Shown here piece by piece: positions 8,463 through 16,739 of a stretch of 64,000 nucleotides of DNA. The notes beneath the pieces were generated by a model. The model had not been told where the DNA came from. It made no database searches and saw nothing but the letters and a program-made list of their open reading frames with translations. Each line of letters begins with the position of its first letter. Positions within the stretch are counted from its first letter, which is position 1. Source of the DNA: Pseudoruegeria sp. SHC-113 (GTDB lineage Bacteria > Pseudomonadota > Alphaproteobacteria > Rhodobacterales > Rhodobacteraceae); NCBI RefSeq assembly GCF_025376885.1, contig NZ_JAHUBR010000001.1:682001-746000 (forward strand). Reading direction: 5' to 3'. The position numbers and the translations under genes are program-made.

Positions 8463-9040
8463 CAGGCGTCTACCCATTGCGTGATCGCCGCCAGATCCGG
8501 GCGCGGGCGCTCGGGCGGGGCATTGGTCTCGGTGCCGATGTGGATCATCCCCGCGATGCGCTCGTGCGCGGCAAGGCCAAGGCCCTCGGCGACGAAAGCG
8601 CGGTCGTGGCTGGCCCAGCCGGAGAGCCAGTTCGCGCCCCAGCCAGCCGCCAGCGCAGCGTTCAGCAGCGCGAGGCAGACGGCACCGGCGGAATAGGTCT
8701 GCTCTATGGCGGGGATCTTCTCGCTCGCTTTCGGGCTTTCCACCACGGCCACCACGAGGCCCGCATCGGCATATTGGCGGCGGGCCTTCTCGATGGCTTC
8801 GGCCTCCAGCCCAAGCGCCACGCCGCGGCTTTCCACCAGCGCCGCAAGCCGCTGCAGGGCGGCCTCTTCCAGCACGATGAAGCGCCAGGGTTCGAGCTTG
8901 CCATGATCCGGCGTGCGCGCGGCGGCTTCCAGCAGCGGGCCCAGATCGGCGCGCGCGGGCCAGGGCGCGGTCAGCGTCTTGGCCGGGCGGGAGCGGCGGG
9001 TGAGCAGGAAATCAAGGGCCTCGGGGCGCGGGTTCGGCAT
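8462..9040 (-). CDS. Nitroreductase family FMN protein (YdjA-like)
   Basis: 192 residues, the short single-domain nitroreductase form like E. coli YdjA. The N-terminal ALDFLLTRRSRPAKTL carries the Arg-Ser-Arg FMN phosphate grip, and AARTPDHGKLEPWRFIVL and the Gly-rich WGANWLSGWASHDRAF are typical further on. It should bind FMN as a dimer and reduce nitro or quinone-like compounds with NAD(P)H; the natural substrate is unknown. The start at 9040 has GGAGAC upstream. It is coupled to the EI24 gene. Confidence 0.92.
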   Translation of the reverse strand: MPNPRPEALDFLLTRRSRPAKTLTAPWPARADLGPLLEAAARTPDHGKLEPWRFIVLEEAALQRLAALVESRGVALGLEAEAIEKARRQYADAGLVVAVVESPKASEKIPAIEQTYSAGAVCLALLNAALAAGWGANWLSGWASHDRAFVAEGLGLAAHERIAGMIHIGTETNAPPERPRPDLAAITQWVDA

Positions 9041-9135
9041 GGAAGTCTCCGGTCGTCTGGTCACATGCCATGTCGGCATGGGGCGCTGCCCATTCAAGGG
9101 CCGCTTGGGGTTTGCATCAAATGGCTGGCGGCGGG

Positions 9136-9321
9136 CTAGCGGGTGAGGGGGATCAGCGCGAGGGCGAAGAAGCAGAGCGCGGCTGGCACGCCATAGAGCC
9201 AAGCGCGCGTCTGCCAGCCCTCTTCCTGCGCCTTCCAGTTCTCGCGGAATGCGCGCCCGGCGAAGATCATCACCAGAAGGAACAGGATGCCCGTGACGGG
9301 CGTGAGGCTCAGGCTATCCAT
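9136..9321 (-). CDS. Small two-helix membrane protein, uncharacterised
   Basis: 61 residues. Two hydrophobic helices (about 4-21 and 41-57) flank a charged loop FRENWKAQEEGWQTRAW. I do not recognise a named family. The start ATG at 9321 overlaps the stop codon of the upstream IMPACT gene by eight bases, which supports translation as part of that operon. The mature topology would place the charged loop on one side of the membrane with both ends on the other. Confidence 0.7.
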   Translation of the reverse strand: MDSLSLTPVTGILFLLVMIFAGRAFRENWKAQEEGWQTRAWLYGVPAALCFFALALIPLTR

Positions 9322-9700
9322 GGGCAGGCTCCGCTTGATCAAGGTAATGGCGCACGCAGGTCTGGACGTGGCGGAAGCGATCCCCGCCGAGCTTGGTGCC
9401 GCCGTACCAGCGTGTCACCACGATAAGGTGGTTGGTCAGGGCTTCACGCTCCAACATCCGCAGGATCACCATCCCGGCACCGCTCTCGCCATCGTCGTTT
9501 TTCAGGGGCAGTTGCTGGCCGCTATCATCCGCGAGCAGCACGGCCCATGTGTTGTGCGTGGCCTTGGCGTAGCGCTTCTGGCGGCAGAGCGCCTTGATCA
9601 GCGCCTCGGCCTCTTCCTTGCTGGCAGCAGGGCCGCCGCTGACGGAGTATTTGCTGCCCTTGTCGGACAGCACGCCTTCGAATTGCACAAGATCCGCCAT
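9314..9700 (-). CDS. YigZ / IMPACT family (UPF0029) protein
   Basis: 128 residues. The UPF0029 N-terminal domain is clear: ATHNTWAVLLADDSG, then NDDGESGAGMVILRMLE and VVTRWYGGTKLGGDRFR, the most conserved block of the family. The usual C-terminal domain (about 70 residues in YigZ) is missing, so this is a one-domain version. Eukaryotic IMPACT modulates GCN2 kinase activation; the bacterial function is not established. The gene lies four bases behind an M48 peptidase gene and overlaps the next small membrane protein gene, forming a three-gene unit. Confidence 0.9.
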   Translation of the reverse strand: MADLVQFEGVLSDKGSKYSVSGGPAASKEEAEALIKALCRQKRYAKATHNTWAVLLADDSGQQLPLKNDDGESGAGMVILRMLEREALTNHLIVVTRWYGGTKLGGDRFRHVQTCVRHYLDQAEPAHG

Positions 9701-9704
9701 GCGT

Positions 9705-10448
9705 TCAGTTCAGCCGCGCCGCCGTGGCGCGCACGGTTTGCATGCGGGCGGCGTTGGGCGGATGGGTGCCGAGGAAGCGGTTGCCTGGATCAGGAATGCG
9801 CGTGAAATACTCGGCGCCCTTCACCGGATCATAGCCCGCGCGATGGGCAATGACGGTGCCAAGCGCGTCGGCTTCCAGCTCGAAATCCTTCGAGTAGCTG
9901 CGCGCGCCCACGGTGGCGCCGAATTCCTGCGCGGCTTCGATGGCGGTGGCATCGCCCCCCAGTTGCGAGGCAAGGATCCCGGCCACAAGCGCGCCTGCCA
10001 TGGCATTGTCCTGCTGCTTGGTGAGATGGGCGGAGATGTGATGCGCGGCCTCGTGGCCCATGATGAAGGCCAGTTCATCCTCATTCTTCACATCGGCGAT
10101 GAGCGGGATCGTGAAGGCGAGGATCGGGCGGCCGGAGCGGTCCACCGTCTGGTAGGCATTGGGGGGCTGGCCGGGGCGGTCGTCCACCACGACTCGGAAA
10201 TCACAGTTGGTGTTCTGCGTGCGCGCCCGGCATTCGGCCTCGGCCACGGGCTCCACGCGTTTCACGACGGAGGTGAAATTATTGGCCGCCTGCTGCGGGC
10301 TCGGCAACCCGTCGCGGCTCGCGCTTGTCTGCCCGGAGGGCGCTTGCGGCGGTGGCGGTGCAGCGCAGGCGGTGGCCAGAAGCAGCGCCAGAAGCAGCGC
10401 CAGAAGCGGCGCAGCGCGAAGGGGAGTGCGGAAAAGCCGTGTCACCAT
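9705..10448 (-). CDS. M48 family metallopeptidase lipoprotein (BepA/LoiP-like)
   Basis: 247 residues. A signal peptide ends in LLLATAC, giving lipid-modified Cys28. The zinc site HEAAH is at residues 132-136 and the third ligand Glu192 lies in FELEADALG, with RNPPN-like THPPNAARM near the end. This is the periplasmic M48 type involved in outer-membrane protein quality control (BepA, LoiP). It lacks the TPR part of BepA. The signal sequence contains three copies of a 12-bp repeat. A hairpin with a T-run on this strand lies about 60 bases upstream of the start. Confidence 0.93.
   Translation of the reverse strand: MVTRLFRTPLRAAPLLALLLALLLATACAAPPPPQAPSGQTSASRDGLPSPQQAANNFTSVVKRVEPVAEAECRARTQNTNCDFRVVVDDRPGQPPNAYQTVDRSGRPILAFTIPLIADVKNEDELAFIMGHEAAHHISAHLTKQQDNAMAGALVAGILASQLGGDATAIEAAQEFGATVGARSYSKDFELEADALGTVIAHRAGYDPVKGAEYFTRIPDPGNRFLGTHPPNAARMQTVRATAARLN
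10375..10410. repeat. 12-bp tandem repeat inside the M48 signal peptide
   Basis: Three consecutive units of GCCAGAAGCAGC (the last with one change) encode Leu-Leu-Ala-Leu on the minus strand, in frame. Gain or loss of a unit would change the hydrophobic core by four residues. Confidence 0.85.
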
Positions 10449-10505
10449 GTTGCCTGAGTGCTCTTCTTAAGTGCTTTACCTGTCTGCTGAGCCTGTCTGC
10501 CCGGA

Positions 10506-10526
10506 GAAAAACGCCCTCAAGGGCGT
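10506..10526 (-). terminator. Hairpin with T-run in the leader of the M48 gene
   Basis: ACGCCC and GGGCGT form a perfect 6-bp stem with loop TCAA; on the minus strand it is followed by TTTTTC. It sits upstream of the M48 start codon rather than after a gene, so it could be an attenuator or the end of a small RNA. Confidence 0.5.
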
Positions 10527-10611
10527 GTCTTTCTCATGAGTCTTAGCGCGCGGACACGGGGAAGGCGAGAGCGGCAGTTGCATTCGCCACGGCCCGGCGT
10601 AATCTGGCCGT

Positions 10612-10869
10612 ATGTTTACCATCGAACACGAATTCGACGCCACGGTCGTCACCCTCGTCGATGACGGGGACGGCGGGCAGAGCCCGCTTCAGGAAGACGT
10701 TGTGATCAACGCTTTCGAGGAATGCATCACCATCGAGCAGCTGGACCCGCGCAGCGAGGAGGTGCAGGTGATCACGCTCTCCATCGCCATGCTCAACGAT
10801 CTGGCCGCCGCGCTGGATTTGCCCGAGGGCGTCTACAAGCTGGTGGCCGAGAAGCGCAGGCCCGGCTAA
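10612..10869 (+). CDS. Conserved-looking hypothetical protein, 85 aa
   Basis: 85 residues, acidic, beginning MFTIEHEFDATVVTLVDDG and ending LVAEKRRPG. No transmembrane segment, no cysteine motif beyond a single Cys, no recognised domain. A Phe-start with several beta-strand-like stretches and a final helix suggests a small folded protein. The codon usage matches neighbouring genes. Its stop overlaps the stop of the convergent DUF167 gene by four bases. I give no function. Confidence 0.6.
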   Translation: MFTIEHEFDATVVTLVDDGDGGQSPLQEDVVINAFEECITIEQLDPRSEEVQVITLSIAMLNDLAAALDLPEGVYKLVAEKRRPG

Positions 10870-11135
10870 TCCAGCACGCGGAAAACCTTCTCGCGGGATG
10901 TGTCACCCCGGATCAGCGCGAGCCGCGATTTCGCGATCCCCATTTCCTTTGCTAGCAGCTTGCGCACGGCCTCGTTGGCCTTGCCTTTTTCCGGCACCGC
11001 GGTGACGGAGACTTTCAGCACACCGTCCTCCAGCCGCATCCCGTTGCGCGCCGCTTTCGGCGTGACCTTCACCGCAATCTCGCATCCGGGCGCAGTTAGG
11101 CGCGCCAGATGGGCTTTGTGGTCGGGGGGGCTCAT
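10866..11135 (-). CDS. DUF167 (YggU) family protein
   Basis: 89 residues. The family motif IAVKVTPKAARNGM near residue 20 and PEKGKANEAVRKLLAKEMGIAKSRLALIRGDTSREKVFRV across the second half identify DUF167/YggU, a small alpha/beta protein of unknown function found widely in bacteria and archaea. The start at 11135 (MSPPDHKAHL) gives the normal family length; longer readings add 60 residues of no similarity. Confidence 0.92.
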   Translation of the reverse strand: MSPPDHKAHLARLTAPGCEIAVKVTPKAARNGMRLEDGVLKVSVTAVPEKGKANEAVRKLLAKEMGIAKSRLALIRGDTSREKVFRVLD

Positions 11136-11400
11136 GCGGTTGCCTCGCGTTGCCCCACATGCTGCGGTGCTGCCGCGCAGAGGGCGGTAGTCGCACTGAA
11201 GACCACGCCGGGTGAGGCGATACAGGCGGCCAGAAAGCGCGTAACATGCTGGGTGTCCATGAGAGGCGATCCAACTGCAAAAGGTGGGCGGAGTGAACCC
11301 GGCCGCTTCAGTCAAGGCAAGGAAATTATGTGCGAAAATCCCCCCATGGACGGCACGCCTGCCCCGGCCTAGGCTGGCCGCAATTGAGGAGGGTGCACCG

Positions 11401-12507
11401 ATGACAACCGGCTTTTACTGGGATGAACGCTGTTTCTGGCACGCGGGCGGCAACTATGCCTTCACCCTGCCTTTGGGCGGGCTGGTGCAGCCGCTGGCCA
11501 GTGGCGGCTTGCCTGAGAACCCGGAAACCAAGCGGCGGCTGAAGAACCTGCTGGAGGTCACCGGCCTGATCAGCGAGCTGGATGTGCGCGGCGCAGCGCC
11601 TTCGGGGGAGGGCGATCTGCTCCGGGTGCATCCGCGTGAGTACATCAAGAACTTCAAGGCGATGTCGGATGCGGGCGGTGGCGAGCTGGGCTTGCGCACG
11701 CCTTTCGCGCAGGGCGGTTTCGAGGCTGCCACGCTGTCCGCCGGGCTGGCGCAGGACGCGCTTTTCAACGTGCTGCGCGGGGCACATGCCAATGCCTATG
11801 CGCTGTCCCGCCCGCCGGGGCACCATTGCCTGCCCGATTTCCCCAACGGCTTCTGCCTGCTGGCCAATATCGCCATCGCTGTGCAAGCGGCGCGGGCGGC
11901 GGGGCTCTGCGAGCGGGTGGCGGTGCTCGACTGGGACGTTCACCACGGCAACGGCACCGAGGCGATCTTCTACGAGGATCCCGATGTGCTCACGGTCTCG
12001 CTGCATCAGGAGCGCAACTACCCGCTTGATACCGGCGATGTGGCGGCGCGGGGGGCGGGGAGAGGCGAAGGCTTCAACGCCAACATCCCGCTGCCGCCGG
12101 GCGCGGGCCACGCCACCTATCTGGCCGCGATGGAGCGCATCGCCCTGCCGTTGATCCGTGCCTTCAAACCGGATGTGATTATCGTGGCCTGCGGGTTTGA
12201 TGCCGCCGCCATCGATCCGCTGTCCCGCATGCTGGCCACCGCCGAGACGTTCCGTGCGATGACGGCGCAGGTGAAAGCTTTGGCGGAGGATATTTGCGAA
12301 GGCCGCCTCGTGGCAGTGCATGAGGGCGGGTATTCGGAAGTGTATGTGCCGTTCTGTGGCCATGCCGTGATCGCGGAACTGGCGGGGAGCGCGACGGTGG
12401 CGGTCGATCCGATGGCCGAAACGCTGGCCGCGCGGCAGCCGGGGGCGCGGTTTGAGGCCTATTGCGATTCGCATCTAGAGGAGATGCGGGAAGCTTTGGG
12501 GGCTTAG
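11401..12507 (+). CDS. Histone deacetylase family hydrolase (acetylpolyamine/class II type)
   Basis: 368 residues. The arginase/deacetylase fold is shown by SRPPGHHCLPDFPNGFC (paired His), the zinc ligands in VLDWDVHHGNGTEAIFY, the second Asp in ACGFDAAAIDPL, and EGGYSEVYVPFCGHA with the catalytic-site Tyr region. Bacterial members remove acetyl groups from polyamines or other small amines; protein deacetylation cannot be assumed. The His usual after GFDA is replaced by Ala, a common variation in the class II bacterial group. The start ATG follows GAGGAGGG by eight bases. Confidence 0.92.
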   Translation: MTTGFYWDERCFWHAGGNYAFTLPLGGLVQPLASGGLPENPETKRRLKNLLEVTGLISELDVRGAAPSGEGDLLRVHPREYIKNFKAMSDAGGGELGLRTPFAQGGFEAATLSAGLAQDALFNVLRGAHANAYALSRPPGHHCLPDFPNGFCLLANIAIAVQAARAAGLCERVAVLDWDVHHGNGTEAIFYEDPDVLTVSLHQERNYPLDTGDVAARGAGRGEGFNANIPLPPGAGHATYLAAMERIALPLIRAFKPDVIIVACGFDAAAIDPLSRMLATAETFRAMTAQVKALAEDICEGRLVAVHEGGYSEVYVPFCGHAVIAELAGSATVAVDPMAETLAARQPGARFEAYCDSHLEEMREALGA

Positions 12508-12540
12508 ATAGACTGATCAGCCATCACGCATGTGACGGCC

Positions 12541-12570
12541 ACGCGCCTGCCTGCCCCTGGGCAGGCGCGT
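12541..12570. terminator. Hairpin between convergent deacetylase and nqrM genes
   Basis: ACGCGCCTGCC and GGCAGGCGCGT form a perfect 11-bp stem with an 8-base loop. There is almost no T-run, but its position between two convergent genes fits a terminator. Confidence 0.5.
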
Positions 12571-12627
12571 TCCGCGCCCGCCCAGTCAAGCGCTCATCGC
12601 TTGTAAGTGGGGGATTTTGCTAGCAGA

Positions 12628-12858
12628 TCAGTTGCCGAACTGGTTTACGATCTGGCCCGCACGCTTGCAGGCGAGCTTGTCGCGCAGCGGGCTGTCGGGA
12701 TCGATGTCCTTCTTGCAGACAACGCATTTGTCAGCCCCGGCGATGGCGTTGAGCCCGCCGCAGCTGCCCTTGATCGTGCGGCCCTTGAACATCACGCCCA
12801 CGGCCATGCCGGTGACGACGAGGGTGAGAAGGATGAAGGCGAGTACGAAGGTGGCCAT
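12628..12858 (-). CDS. nqrM: NQR maturation factor NqrM (DUF539)
   Basis: 76 residues. One N-terminal transmembrane helix (about 3-23), then KGSCGGLN with Cys33, the residue known to be essential in Vibrio NqrM, and a CVVC pair at 45-48 plus Cys63. NqrM delivers iron for the metal centre held between NqrD and NqrE in the membrane. It stands directly after apbE on the minus strand (29-bp gap), divergent from nqrA-F, so all the factors needed for flavin and iron loading are in one place. Confidence 0.93.
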   Translation of the reverse strand: MATFVLAFILLTLVVTGMAVGVMFKGRTIKGSCGGLNAIAGADKCVVCKKDIDPDSPLRDKLACKRAGQIVNQFGN

Positions 12859-12887
12859 GATCTGCGTCCGTGTGCTTGCTTGAAGGT

Positions 12888-13910
12888 TTATTTATTGCCT
12901 TCGACGTAGGAATCAAAGGCGCGAGATGACGCGGTCACGAAATCGTTGCCTTCGCGGCTGATGAAATAGACGGCCAGCCCAAGCGCCTCGGCGGCCTCAA
13001 GCCCGCGCGCCTGCCCCATCGCGAGCATCGCCGTGGCCCAGCCATCGGCAAGCATCGCGTTCTCTGCGAGCACCGTAACAGAGGCCGTCTTGTGGGTGAT
13101 CGGGCGGCCGGTGTTGGGATCGATGATGTGGCTGTAGCGGATGCCGTCATCCTCGAAATAGTTGCGGTAGTCGCCCGAGGTCGCCATGCCGGTGTTCTCC
13201 ACCGGCAGCACCAGTTGCAGCGTCTTGCTGCGCGCGTCGGGCTTTTCGATGCCGATGGACCACGGCTTGTTCTCGGCGTTCTTGCCGGAGGCCACCAGAT
13301 CGCCGCCGATTTCCACCAGATAGCGGCTGATGTCCTTGGAGGCCACGAGCGCGGCCACTTCGTCCACGCCGTATCCTTTTGCAATCGCGGAGAGATTCAC
13401 CGATACGCCGGGCTTTTCCTTCTTCAGCGTCGGCCCCTCGGCGAGCGTCAGAAGGCTCAGTTGGCCCACGTCGGAGAGCGCGGCGAGGATCTCGGCATCC
13501 GTCGGGATCGGCTCGCCGGGCTTCTTCGGGCCAAAGCCCCAAAGTTCGATCAGCGGGGCGAGCGTCACGTCGAAGACGCCGCCCGAGCCAAGGTGGATGC
13601 CGTTGGCGGCCTCCATCACATAGGCAAATTCCGCCGACACCGGCTGCGCGCCCAGATCGGTGGAGGCGTTGAAACGCGAAACCTCGGAGTTCGGATCCCA
13701 GTTGCTCATCTGGGCGTTCACCCGCGCGAGCACAGCCTCGATATCGGCGTGCAGCGCCTCGGCCTCCAGCCCTTCCGGCATGTCCACCACCGTCACGCTG
13801 TAGGTGGTGCCCATGGTTTCGCCCACAAGCCGCACGGGCTCGGGCTCATCGGTGGAAAACAGGCAGGCTGAAAGGGCGAAAGGGGCGATCAAAGCAGGGA
13901 GAAGGCGCAT
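12888..13910 (-). CDS. apbE: FAD:protein FMN transferase ApbE, lipoprotein
   Basis: 340 residues. A lipoprotein signal ends ALSAC (Cys16), placing the enzyme on the periplasmic side of the membrane. ETMGTTYSVTVVD near residue 32 and DPNTGRPITHKTASVTVLAENAMLADGWATAMLAMG near the end are typical of ApbE, with the Mg2+/FAD site residues. It links FMN covalently to Thr of the SGAT-type motifs in NqrB and NqrC, both present in the adjacent operon. It is transcribed away from nqrA across a 270-bp gap. Confidence 0.96.
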   Translation of the reverse strand: MRLLPALIAPFALSACLFSTDEPEPVRLVGETMGTTYSVTVVDMPEGLEAEALHADIEAVLARVNAQMSNWDPNSEVSRFNASTDLGAQPVSAEFAYVMEAANGIHLGSGGVFDVTLAPLIELWGFGPKKPGEPIPTDAEILAALSDVGQLSLLTLAEGPTLKKEKPGVSVNLSAIAKGYGVDEVAALVASKDISRYLVEIGGDLVASGKNAENKPWSIGIEKPDARSKTLQLVLPVENTGMATSGDYRNYFEDDGIRYSHIIDPNTGRPITHKTASVTVLAENAMLADGWATAMLAMGQARGLEAAEALGLAVYFISREGNDFVTASSRAFDSYVEGNK

Positions 13911-14037
13911 GGCGTCAGGTCACCGGGGTTCGTGAGTCTGGGTTGCGGGTGTGTTTCATGCGGCCCCGGCGGTGTCAATTGGCGTGGGGTGAGACATTAA
14001 GACGTGCGTTTTCCGGTAAATTCGCACCCGCAGCATG

Positions 14038-14066
14038 TTGCCCTGACTGGATTAGCTGAATAAAAG
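14038..14066 (+). promoter_or_regulatory. Candidate promoter of the nqr operon
   Basis: TTGCCC (14038-14043), 17 bp, then TAAAAG (14061-14066), about 115 bp upstream of nqrA in the 270-bp apbE-nqrA gap. Both boxes are 4/6 matches, so this is tentative. The rest of the gap shows no clear operator. Confidence 0.3.
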
Positions 14067-14180
14067 CGGGCGCGATGACCGCAGGGCAGGGGCTGATGCG
14101 CCGCGCGGTGATTCATGCTATGTGCTGCCCTGTTTGAAAAGACCATCGCGCCCCTGTGGCGCCTGAACTTGCCGAGGCCT

Positions 14181-15530
14181 ATGTCAGAATTCGTACTCAA
14201 GCGGGGTCTTGATCTGCCGATTACCGGTGCCCCCGACCAGAAGATCAGCGAGGGCGCTGCACCGGCGTCCGTGGCCCTGATCGGAGCCGATTATGTCGGC
14301 TTGAAACCGAAGATGCTGATTGCCGAAGGCGATGAGGTCGTGCGTGGCACGCCGCTCTTCTGCCACAAGGACGATCCCGAGGTGATGTATGTCGCTCCCG
14401 CCAAAGGCCGGGTGCGCGCGATCAACCGGGGCGCGCGCCGCGTGCTGCAGAGCGTCGTGATCGACGTGGACGACATCAGCGATGCGGGCATGGATTTCGG
14501 CAAGGCCGATCCTGCCGCGCTCACCGGCGATGACCTGCGCGCCAAGCTGGCGGCCTCTGGCCTCTGGACGGGCTTCCTGACCCGCCCCTACGCCAAGGTG
14601 CCCGCACTGGACAGCGCCGCTGCCGACATTTTCGTAACCGCCATGGACAGCGAGCCGCTTTCGGCGGATGCCGCCGTGATCCTCGCCGAGAAAACGGCGG
14701 AGTTCCGCGCCGGTGTGACGGCGCTCACCAAGCTCACCGAAGGCCGCGTCTTCGTCTGTACCGCACCGGGCACGCAAGCCGGTGTGGACGGCATCGAGCG
14801 CGTGGAAACCCACAGCTTTGCCGGCCCGCACCCCGCCGGGCTTGCTGGCACGCATATGCACTTCCTGTCCGTCCCCACGGCTGAAAAGACCGTCTGGTCC
14901 ATCGGCTATCAGGACGTGATCGCCATCGGCGCACTGCTGCTGACCGGCCATCTGGACATCACCCGCGTGATCTCCCTTGCTGGCCCGCTCGCCGCCAACC
15001 CGCGCCTCGTGCGCACGGTGACGGGCGCTTCGCTGGCCGAACTGACCGATGGTGAGATCGCTGGCGATGAGCCTTGCCGCGTGATTTCGGGCTCCGTGCT
15101 TTCGGGCACGCAAGCCGAAGGTCCGTTCGCCTATCTGGGCCGCTACGCGCGTCAGGTGACGCTGATCAAGGAAGACGCCGACCAGAGCGTTCTGGGCTGG
15201 ATCATTCCGCAGCCGAACAAGTTCTCGGTGCTGCCGGTTCTGGCCTCGGCCATGAGCAAGAACAAGCTGTTCAACATGACCTCGAACCTCAACGGCGGCC
15301 GCCGTGCGATGGTGCCGACGGGCGTGTTCGAGCGGCTGATGCCGCAGGATTTCCTGCCCACCCAACTGCTGCGCGCCCTTCTGGTGATGGACACCGACAC
15401 CGCCCAGGCGCTGGGCGCGCTTGAACTGGCCGAGGAAGACGTCGCGCTCTGCGCGTTTGCCTGCCCGGCCAAGTATGAGTATGGCCTCGCCCTGCGCGAC
15501 AGCCTGCAAAAGATCGAGAAGGAAGGCTGA
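14181..15530 (+). CDS. nqrA: Na+-translocating NADH:quinone oxidoreductase subunit A
   Basis: 449 residues, the usual length. The N-terminus FVLKRGLDLPITGAP and PKMLIAEGDEVVRGTPLFCHKDDPEVMYVAPAKG form the lipoyl/biotinyl-like fold of NqrA; the rest is the RnfC-like soluble part. NqrA sits on the cytoplasmic face next to NqrB and takes part in quinone binding; it carries no firmly bound cofactor. It opens a six-gene operon with three- to zero-base spacing. The start at 14181 (MSEFVLKRG) is chosen by family alignment; GAGG lies eight bases before it. Confidence 0.97.
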   Translation: MSEFVLKRGLDLPITGAPDQKISEGAAPASVALIGADYVGLKPKMLIAEGDEVVRGTPLFCHKDDPEVMYVAPAKGRVRAINRGARRVLQSVVIDVDDISDAGMDFGKADPAALTGDDLRAKLAASGLWTGFLTRPYAKVPALDSAAADIFVTAMDSEPLSADAAVILAEKTAEFRAGVTALTKLTEGRVFVCTAPGTQAGVDGIERVETHSFAGPHPAGLAGTHMHFLSVPTAEKTVWSIGYQDVIAIGALLLTGHLDITRVISLAGPLAANPRLVRTVTGASLAELTDGEIAGDEPCRVISGSVLSGTQAEGPFAYLGRYARQVTLIKEDADQSVLGWIIPQPNKFSVLPVLASAMSKNKLFNMTSNLNGGRRAMVPTGVFERLMPQDFLPTQLLRALLVMDTDTAQALGALELAEEDVALCAFACPAKYEYGLALRDSLQKIEKEG

Positions 15531-15533
15531 CCC

Positions 15534-16739
15534 ATGGGACTGCGCAGTTTCTTCGACCGGATCGAGCCCAATTTCGAGAAGGGCGGCAAGTACGAGAAGT
15601 TCTTCCCGCTCTACGAGATGGTCGAATCCTTTATCTACACGCCGAAAACCGTCACGACCGTTGCGCCGCACGCGCGCAGCTACGTGGATATGAAGCGCAT
15701 CATGACCTACGTCGTGATCGCCACGATCCCCTGTATCCTGATGGCGCTCTACAACACCGGCCTGCAAACCAACTCCGCCCTCACGGCCCTTGGGCCTGAC
15801 AGCCACACCGGCTGGCGCGTGGCGGTGATGCAGTTCCTCGGTTTCTCGCTGGAGCCGGGCCTGATCGCCAACCTCTTCCACGGCTTCCTCTACTTCCTGC
15901 CGATCTACGTGGTGACGCTGGTTGTCGGCGGCATCTGGGAAGTGATCTTCGCCACCGTGCGCGGCCATGAAGTGAACGAGGGCTTCCTCGTGACCTCCAT
16001 GCTCTACGTGCTGATCCTGCCGGCTTCCACGCCGCTGTGGCAGGTGGCTCTGGGCATCAGCTTCGGCGTGGTGCTGGGCAAGGAAGTCTTCGGCGGCACC
16101 GGCAAGAACTTCCTGAACCCCGCCCTCACCGGCCGGGCGTTCCTCTACTTCGCTTACCCGGCCAACATGTCCGGCGACAAGATCTGGACGCCCGTTGACG
16201 GGTTCTCCGGCGCGACCTCGCTCGGCATTTCCGCCGCCGAAGGCGTGCAGGCGCTGGCCGGCTACGGCATCACCTGGTGGGACGCTTTCGTGGGCACCAT
16301 TCAGGGCTCGCTCGGTGAAACCAGCGCGCTGGCCGCGATGATTGGCCTTGCCTTCCTGCTTGTCACCCGCATCGCCAACTGGCGCCTGATCGTGGGTTGC
16401 ATGGGCGGCATGATCGGCTTCTCGCTGCTGCTCAACCTGATCGGTTCCGACACCAACCCGATGTTCGCCATGCCCTGGTACTGGCACTTCGTGCTCGGCG
16501 GCTATGCCTTCGGCCTTGCCTTCATGGTGACCGAACCCGTCTCGGCCTCCCACACCAACGTGGGCCGCTACATCTACGGCGCGCTGATCGGTTTCATGGT
16601 TGTGATGATCCGTGTGCTGAACCCGGCGTTCCCGGAAGGCATGATGCTGGCCATCCTGTTCGCAAACATCTTCGCCCCGCTGATCGACTACTTCGTCGTG
16701 CGGGCCAACATTAGCCGGAGGGCCAAGCGCCATGTCTGA
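15534..16739 (+). CDS. nqrB: Na+-NQR subunit B
   Basis: 401 residues, about ten transmembrane helices. The covalent FMN site is GFSGATSLG with Thr228. ALTGRAFLYFAYP and the long periplasm-facing loop before the FMN site are typical. NqrB holds FMN and riboflavin and forms the main sodium path, using the same fold as RnfD. Starts three bases after nqrA; its last eight bases overlap nqrC. Confidence 0.97.
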   Translation: MGLRSFFDRIEPNFEKGGKYEKFFPLYEMVESFIYTPKTVTTVAPHARSYVDMKRIMTYVVIATIPCILMALYNTGLQTNSALTALGPDSHTGWRVAVMQFLGFSLEPGLIANLFHGFLYFLPIYVVTLVVGGIWEVIFATVRGHEVNEGFLVTSMLYVLILPASTPLWQVALGISFGVVLGKEVFGGTGKNFLNPALTGRAFLYFAYPANMSGDKIWTPVDGFSGATSLGISAAEGVQALAGYGITWWDAFVGTIQGSLGETSALAAMIGLAFLLVTRIANWRLIVGCMGGMIGFSLLLNLIGSDTNPMFAMPWYWHFVLGGYAFGLAFMVTEPVSASHTNVGRYIYGALIGFMVVMIRVLNPAFPEGMMLAILFANIFAPLIDYFVVRANISRRAKRHV

